Assembly: GCA_023678885.1 (NCBI GenBank) | Contig: CM043012.1 | Location: 19,070,036 to 19,134,035, forward strand | Direction of reading: 5' to 3' | Source: Pogostemon cablin | Taxonomy: Eukaryota; Streptophyta; Magnoliopsida; Lamiales; Lamiaceae | Length of the DNA: 64,000 bases | Made by a program: the position numbers and the translations under genes | In this document: positions 60,465-64,000 of the stretch, in pieces | How the letters are laid out: every line of letters starts with the position of its first letter | Numbering within the stretch: position 1 is the first letter of the stretch | Notes under the pieces: generated by a model | What the model was told of the DNA's origin: nothing | Databases searched by the model: none | The model's input: only the letters and a program-made list of their open reading frames with translations

Positions 60465-60507
60465 CGTCCCATTGAAAGGTAGGAAGGACGTAACTTTCAA
60501 TGGGACG
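60465..60507. mobile_element. Minimal foldback: MITE ends only
   Basis: cgtcccattgaaag (60465-60478) and its exact reverse complement (60494-60507) flank a 15-base loop; the outer bases continue as cttcgtccc / gggacggaggtagta, the Stowaway-like end. It looks like a MITE that lost its interior. Confidence 0.55.
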
Positions 60508-60519
60508 GAGGTAGTATAT

Positions 60520-61160
60520 TATTTTTTTATCATTCTCTGCATTGTAACATACTCCCTCTCCCTCCATTCCAGGTAACGAGGGTAACAACACTGCCAACAT
60601 CGCATCTCTGTTGTTGACTCCACCATCACCGCTGTAGAGAACTCCAGTCCGTGCGATTGTCCGATGGACCGCCGCAATTAGATGGAGTCCCTTCCTAGGG
60701 CATTTTTCCCAGGATTTGCTTATTGCAGAAACAAGGATGATGTGGTGGTCTAAAGGTGTTGATGAAGAATGGAAGTAAATTCAACACCAAAAGGATGATA
60801 TTTGCAGACAGAAAGGAGAAGAATCAAGAAAATCGTTCAACTGGATTCTTGATGGTTACAGAGTGGTGGAAATATGATTTTGAGTTTTCTTCCTCTTCCA
60901 TCACAATCAACTTAATTCGATTATTTAAATGTGTTCCATCGCATCTATTTATTGCCCGATGGCTTATCAGTTCCTTCCCCCTAAGCATTTTTAATTATAT
61001 ATTTTTTATTTTAGAAAATGAGTTTAGGGACATCATGCTCATTTCACTTGTTAAAGGGTCATATTTTTTAGATAATTCAGTGGATGGTGAAATATTTGGG
61101 GGCATATACCACTTGCATACATTACCCATTTTTTTCAAAAAATAAAAAATAAAAAAATAA
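60520..61160. other. Intergenic region
   Basis: A GC-richer 200 bases (60570-60770: actccaccatcaccgctgta, gatggaccgccgcaatt) without an ORF, then AT-rich sequence. The open frame at 60756-61145 has no recognisable domain and I do not annotate it. Confidence 0.45.
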
Positions 61161-61165
61161 CATTT

Positions 61166-61389
61166 TACTCTTTTCGTCTGCTTTAAAGAGTTTTTTTTTT
61201 TAATTTTGACATCCGTCCCAAAAAATCTCATTTCTTTTTTTACACACATGAAATCACACACACTTATTCAATTAAAATATGGAGCTCATACATCCATTAA
61301 TACAACTACTCACTACATATTAATTAAATAATAATACTCTTTAATCAATGTATAAAAAATAAATGAGACTTTCTAAATCGGATAAATAG
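61166..61389. mobile_element. Stowaway-like MITE, degenerate
   Basis: Left end ttactcttttcgtctgcttt; interior gacatccgtccc and taatacaactactcactac; right end gagactttctaaatcggata. Ends are only partly complementary. Confidence 0.5.
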
Positions 61390-61839
61390 AATAATAAAAA
61401 GTGATACTCGAATTAATGAAAAATTATAGTGATGAAATGAATTATTTCATAAATTATTCAAAGTATAAATAAAAGATATTATTTTTAAATAAAAGTGTTA
61501 ACTATTTAAAAAAAGAAAGTAGTAGTAAATTATATAAGTAAAAGTGTAATAAGGTATTGGATGTATGGATTTTATATCCTTGGATCGTATGCGTTGGTGT
61601 TCACTTTTGTCTAAGGAGACTTAATGACCCAAACATGCAAGATAATCGACGAAGGAAGAACACTTTTTGTATTAAAATGATGGCCAATCGGCCCTTTAAT
61701 TTACATGCTCACACTCTCAATTCTCTCTATGAAAGGTAAAATTTGTATTCAATTCTATTTATAGTTTTTCTTCCTTCTCTTTATGTGAGTGAGGAAGTTA
61801 TTTTCCTTGTTGATTATTTCTCCAATAAGTTGTTGTCAT

Positions 61840-64000
61840 CAGGGACGACGGTACACTGTAACGGGGCACTGGCCCCCCTCAAATTTTCAAAAAAATTCAG
61901 GGATATTTTAGTAATTTCATAATTAATTAATTAATTTTATAATTAATATATATTATAGCCCATATAATTTCCATTAGGCCCAACTCTTAATTTAAATGAA
62001 AAAACATAGAACATAGGTCCAAATCTTAATTTAAAATAAAAAAGGCCCAAATTTTTAATTTTAAATTAAAAAAAACATGGTATATCAATATCACCCCTGA
62101 ATTTTGCAGATTCGACACTCAAGCATTCAGAACCACTCCACCACCTCTCGATCCTCTCCCTCTCTTTACCATTTTCGACTGCTAATTTTTATTCCCGACT
62201 TCTCCATCAAAGTCTCAAAACCTAAGGTAAATTCTTCTATAATAATTTAAATTCTATTAATATTTTACAAATTCTTTCCCTAATTTATTTAGGTTGGTGC
62301 CCTAATATCAATCTCCAATATTTATGTCGTAATTTAAATGTATTTATAAGTATAAACTTCTTGAATCCTAAGTGTAAATGAGAATTATTATATGATTTGT
62401 ATTTTACTCAATTTATGATTTTAGCCTTTTTAGGGTTTGAAATTTGAGTTAAATTATAGTTAATAGTAGTTTGAACTTAGAGATTACTTATGTGTTGAGT
62501 TTAGGGTTTAATTTAAATATAATTAATGTCAAGTTATAACTAGTGACATGTTTTGAGTATTTATATTTGGATAAAATTTTATTTGATTTATATATTATAC
62601 TTAATACTTTAAATTTTACTTTATCTTCCATAGATCATGAAACGTTATTATAAAAAGACAACAAATATTGTGGTGGAGACATCATCTTCATCAATCCTTG
62701 CCCCTACTCCTGTTGTTCAACTTCAAGTTTCCCAACAATCTTCAAGTCAAGATAATAATATTGAAGTTGTTTTGGAAAATCTTCCAAGTAATCTAGGACT
62801 ACGACCTGATATAAGGAGTTATCCACCCAATTTAATTGAACAGGTTCGTAGATCTTACTTATTAAAAGGTCCATGTCAACTGCGTGAGCATAATTTTCCT
62901 CAAATATTAGATGAAAAATGAAAACGCAAATTTATTTCATCTTGGTTTGATGATCCCATCTTCAGTGATTGGTTGGAGTATAGCATTGCAAAAGATGCGG
63001 TATTTTGTTTATATTGTTATATATTCTCTAAGAGTTGTGGTGAAAGTGGGCATGATGCTTTTGTATCTGAAGGGTTTAATTCTTGGCATAAAAAAAAGAG
63101 TGAAAGATCATATTGGGGTTCATAATAGCGATCATGGCACATGTAGAAAGGCTTGTAATGATTTGATGAATCAAAGTCAACACATTGAAGTGTCTTTTTC
63201 TAAGGTAGCAAAACAATCAAGGATTGATTACCATTGTAGATTGAATGCATCAATTGTTTATTTGCGTTATCTCATTACACAATGATTGACTTTTCGAGGA
63301 AATGATGAATCCAAAAAATCATTTAATCTAGAAAATTTTATCGAGCTTCTGAAAGTTATTGCTTCATGTAATGAAGACATCAATAAGGTTGTGTTGCATA
63401 ATGCTCCTAATAATCTCAAGCATACATCTTCTGATATTTAAAGAGATATCATAAATGCAGCCGCATTTGAGACAACTAATGCTATCATTAAGGATTTGAA
63501 TAATGATTTGTTCTCAATATTAGTTGATGAGTGTCGGGATATATCTGTAAAGGAGCAAATGAGAGTTGTTATACGTTATGTGAATGTAAATAGATGTGTT
63601 ATTGAACGTTTTCTTGGTATTGTCCATGTTAGTGATACAACTGCAGCTTCACTTGAGAAAAATATTGAATCATTGTTTTCCTCACATGGCTTGAGTATTT
63701 CTAGTTTGAGGGGCCAAGGTTATGATGGGGCTAGCAATATGAGAGGAGAATTTAATGGATTAAAAAGTTTGCTACTAAAGAAGAATTCTACTGCTTACTA
63801 TATTCATTGTTTTGCTCATCAACTCCAATTGACAGTTGTTTCTGTTGCCAAAAAATATACAAGTGTTGGTTTTTTTACAATAGTGTTACATGTTTGTGTA
63901 ATACTGTAGGGGTTTCTTGTAAGCGTAGAGATATTCTTCGAGAGAAGCAAATGGAAAAGATCATTGAAGGGATTGCAAATGATGAAATCAAGACTGGAAG
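61840..64000 (+). mobile_element. hAT element with TTF/DUF4371 transposase, 5' part, cut by window edge
   Basis: The likely left end is cagggacgacgg at 61840, followed by cactggcccccctcaaattt, a phrase often found just inside the ends of plant TTF-type hAT elements. A non-coding first exon ends before gtaaattc at ~62227, and the intron ends ttccatag at ~62633. The transposase follows and runs off the window. The right end is not visible, so the 8-bp duplication cannot be tested. Confidence 0.65.
62637..64000 (+). pseudogene. hAT transposase (TTF zinc finger + DUF4371), partial and broken
   Basis: Starts MKRYYKKTTNIVVETSSSSI with a Ser/Gln-rich N-terminus. YPPNLIEQVRRSYLLKGPCQ leads into the TTF-type zinc-finger region (SWFDDPIFSDWLEYSIAKDA, FCLYCYIFSK). 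After a frame change in an A-run near 63091: RVKDHIGVHNSDHGTCRKAC. DUF4371 follows: FSILVDECRDISVKEQMRVV, the GQGYDGASNMRGEFNGL motif and YYIHCFAHQLQLTVVSVAKK, which hold part of the transposase catalytic core. In-frame stops at ~62919, 63283 and 63439, plus the frameshift, show it is dead. The C-terminal hAT dimerisation domain would lie past the window. Confidence 0.85.

Noticed and set aside
60465..60507. A miRNA precursor
   Set aside because: The stem is only 14 bp and matches MITE ends; too short for a typical plant precursor.
60756..61145. 129-residue plus-strand frame
   Set aside because: No domain, no codon-like composition and no splice context that would make it a gene.
1..64000. 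CRISPR array, operons or bacterial signals
   Set aside because: The window is plant nuclear DNA; repeats are dispersed transposons and microsatellites, not regular spacer arrays.

Overview
This is nuclear DNA of a flowering plant, most likely a eudicot. Genes are split by GT-AG introns, intergenic DNA is very AT-rich, and the transposons are plant types: Ty1/copia, L1-like LINEs, hAT elements and small Stowaway-like MITEs. Single-gene features (plant actin intron positions, a plastid fibrillin, a VQ protein, a clade D PP2C) agree. The species cannot be named from the sequence alone.

Layout. 0-2.6 kb: a decayed CAF1-type deadenylase copy, MITEs and a (TA)n tract, between two ~190 bp direct repeats. 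3.19-5.90 kb (+): an intact nine-exon beta carbonic anhydrase. 9.67-10.14 kb (+): an intronless VQ-motif gene. 12.38-15.71 kb (-): a seven-exon plastid fibrillin. 16.41-18.83 kb (-): a seven-exon protein with a C-terminal J domain. 20.3-35.8 kb is transposon territory: a small hAT element with an 8-bp target duplication, a 5'-truncated LINE, then a full-length LINE whose ORF1 was split by a ~7 kb copia element. 37.1-38.5 and 42.6-44.5 kb (+): two tandem actin genes with matching promoter blocks. 45.1-46.9 kb (-): a four-exon PP2C phosphatase, convergent with the second actin. 48-52 kb: a LINE remnant and AT-rich repeats. 52.7-54.1 kb: two head-to-head copies of a broken metal-tolerance-protein (MTP) gene, forming a long inverted repeat. 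56.2-60.1 kb: a decayed 5'-truncated copia element. 61.8-64.0 kb: the 5' part of a decayed hAT element with a TTF/DUF4371 transposase, cut by the window edge.

Seven genes look intact: beta-CA, VQ, fibrillin, J protein, two actins and PP2C. All exon joins were read by hand and keep frame, with lengths of 302, 157, 306, 263, 377, 377 and 379 residues. They are unrelated housekeeping or regulatory genes; only the actins form a local duplication. The strongest unexplained structures are the MTP inverted repeat, the shared actin promoter blocks, and the hAT element carrying a tRNA-like segment.
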